Of a stretch of 6,113 nucleotides of DNA, positions 4,913-6,113 are shown one piece after another; position 1 is the stretch's first letter, and each line of letters starts with the position of its first letter. This DNA comes from Candidatus Methanophagaceae archaeon (lineage in GTDB: Archaea; Halobacteriota; Syntropharchaeia; Alkanophagales; Methanospirareceae). A program made the translations under genes and the position numbers. The notes under the pieces are model-generated. The model was not told the DNA's origin, made no database searches, and saw nothing but the letters and a program-made list of their open reading frames with translations. The stretch spans positions 1 to 6,113 of the forward strand of contig QENJ01000114.1 of assembly GCA_013374505.1 (NCBI GenBank), given 5' to 3'.

Positions 4913-6061
4913 TTATTCTCCATGCTCTGTTAATTGTTGTGTGAGTTTTTCTGCATTCTTTATCGAAAGTAAGATTATCTGACTTGATATTTTTTGGGCA
5001 TCGAATAGTCGGTGACTAAACGATTCTATCGTTTCGAAATGATGTTCCGAGAGGTTACCGTGGGCGATATCGTTACGTATCTGGTAAAGGCTCTTTCCCG
5101 TTTTGTCATCGGGTTTGAATAATAGAGCTTCCATCCTGCTGTCTCGGTCTGTAATAATATCGAGAAAAGCAAGTACTTTGGTCCGAGCAGTTGGCATTCG
5201 GGTCTCATTACACTTCTTGACTACATCCATACAATTATCTTGTGTTACTTCTTTGAGTAGGTGGATAATCATATCCTTTTTTTCTGTTTTTGTCTTACGT
5301 TGTACGACGTCAGCAGGAAGCCTCGTATAAAAAAAGTGTCCGAGTAGTTCAATTGATTCCCAATAGTTCACAAAGCGATTTAAACCTGAAGCATATCTAT
5401 TACCATGCGCATGCCAGTCTATTGCGGTTTTAATCACAGTTTGAACGGCTGAAGGCAGGGCATCGACTTTATTTCCTAAGGGGATGAGTTCATTTAAGAT
5501 ATGTTCATCTCTGAGCACGGTAGATGTCTGCTCATCTTGAGATCGCGGTAAGAGTAGGCAAACCCAGCTCTCCGTTACCGCACGCTCAGGTGGAGGAGGC
5601 ATAGGTTTGTGTTGAATGTACATATAACGAGCAGGATACCAACGCAAAGATACACCTTTGAGAAGAGACATCATGTTGGTGATGCATGTTGCTTTTTCCA
5701 GTGCTTGCCCGATCAACGGCTTTGAAGCCGATGCATCGTTGGGATTAATGTCTATGGTTATCGTGCCCCAGATTTCGTAGATGTTCATGTACCATTGTAA
5801 GTACGTTCGAACAGACTCTTCAGCGAAGTGTCTGCCTATTGGTTCGTATCTATTCGACTTTAACCAAAGACCTTTTCCGTCATCAACTCCTTCTAGTCGT
5901 TCAGATTCCCAGGCTGCGTTACCACGGATGATAAATGCTAATTTACCCATTTCTGCTATTTCGTGAGCGTGATTCCAGTAGGTGTTGACTAGCTCTACTT
6001 TTGTGAGCTGCCTCATGCTCATATTGTGGCGAATGAACTTTGTGAAGCTATCATCGGTCAT
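4913..6061 (-). CDS. HEPN (ApeA-like) C-terminal domain protein, cassette-borne
   Basis: This 382-residue protein ends in a helical HEPN domain. NRFVNYWESIELLGHFFY (about 228-245) looks like the first core helix, and RNDIAH (329-334) is the R-x4-H active-site motif with Arg329 and His334 both present. The N-terminal 200 residues form a mixed domain I do not recognise, with a PMPPPPERA turn at 153-161. In this architecture the N-terminal part usually senses or docks and the HEPN part cleaves RNA, as in ApeA-type abortive-infection proteins; that role is inferred here. AGGAGA (6077-6072) stands 10 bases before the ATG. The gene occupies one whole cassette: its start lies about 50 bp after a cassette junction at the window edge and its stop 22 bp before attC B. 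No signal peptide is seen, so it is likely cytoplasmic. Confidence 0.75.
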   Translation of the reverse strand: MTDDSFTKFIRHNMSMRQLTKVELVNTYWNHAHEIAEMGKLAFIIRGNAAWESERLEGVDDGKGLWLKSNRYEPIGRHFAEESVRTYLQWYMNIYEIWGTITIDINPNDASASKPLIGQALEKATCITNMMSLLKGVSLRWYPARYMYIQHKPMPPPPERAVTESWVCLLLPRSQDEQTSTVLRDEHILNELIPLGNKVDALPSAVQTVIKTAIDWHAHGNRYASGLNRFVNYWESIELLGHFFYTRLPADVVQRKTKTEKKDMIIHLLKEVTQDNCMDVVKKCNETRMPTARTKVLAFLDIITDRDSRMEALLFKPDDKTGKSLYQIRNDIAHGNLSEHHFETIESFSHRLFDAQKISSQIILLSIKNAEKLTQQLTEHGE

Positions 6062-6100
6062 CTTTTACCATTCTCCTTATTATTAATGCATCTTAACATC

Positions 6101-6113
6101 TGCATGTCGCCTA
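6101..6113 (-). other. Start of the HEPN cassette / truncated attC crossover core
   Basis: The minus strand begins TAGGCGACATGCA, consistent with a GTTAGGC core cut two bases short by the window edge. Its reverse complement matches the flank of attC B (4886-4898) at 10 of 13 positions, the relation expected between the two ends of one circularising cassette. A preceding attC or attI would lie just outside. Confidence 0.6.

Overview
The window looks like accessory DNA, probably from an archaeon, that contains the tail of an integron-type gene-cassette array next to a toxin-antitoxin and defence-like region. The archaeal assignment is an inference. It rests on a TATA-like box about 26 bp upstream of the antitoxin start codon with no Shine-Dalgarno sequence (a leaderless-type promoter). 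It also rests on a secreted nuclease relic with Pro/Thr/Ser-rich linkers and a C-terminal membrane anchor ending in basic residues, a style common in methanogens and their relatives. A bacterial host is not excluded.

Left part (1-2134). A minus-strand operon encodes a Panacea (DUF4065) antitoxin followed, with an 8-bp overlap, by a RelE-like toxin cut off by the window edge. A 16-bp palindrome lies between its TATA box and its start codon. To the right is a frameshifted gene for a secreted lamin-tail plus staphylococcal-nuclease-like protein. Two copies of a roughly 93-bp imperfect inverted repeat flank this relic. They point outward, one towards the Panacea operon and one towards the HEPN gene at 2171.

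Middle part (2171-3610). A plus-strand HEPN-domain gene converges on a minus-strand DUF2971 gene that carries an in-frame TAA stop. The 69-bp gap between them folds into a strong hairpin.

Right part (3633-6113). Read on the minus strand, the order is: cassette start at the window edge, HEPN gene (382 aa), attC site B, a short segment of about 196 bp, a degenerate attC-like hairpin, trypsin-like protease gene, attC site A, DUF2971 gene. A and B share a perfect 11-bp outer stem, and their inner hairpins keep pairing despite different bases. For two cassettes the first bases after the crossover are complementary to the flank of their own downstream attC, as expected of units that circularise. 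No integrase gene is in the window. By the usual geometry it would lie beyond the right edge.

Taken together, the cargo (two HEPN putative RNases, a trypsin-like protease, a DUF2971 protein and a Panacea toxin-antitoxin pair) resembles defence or stress-response genes collected next to and within a cassette array. Two of the genes are visibly decaying.
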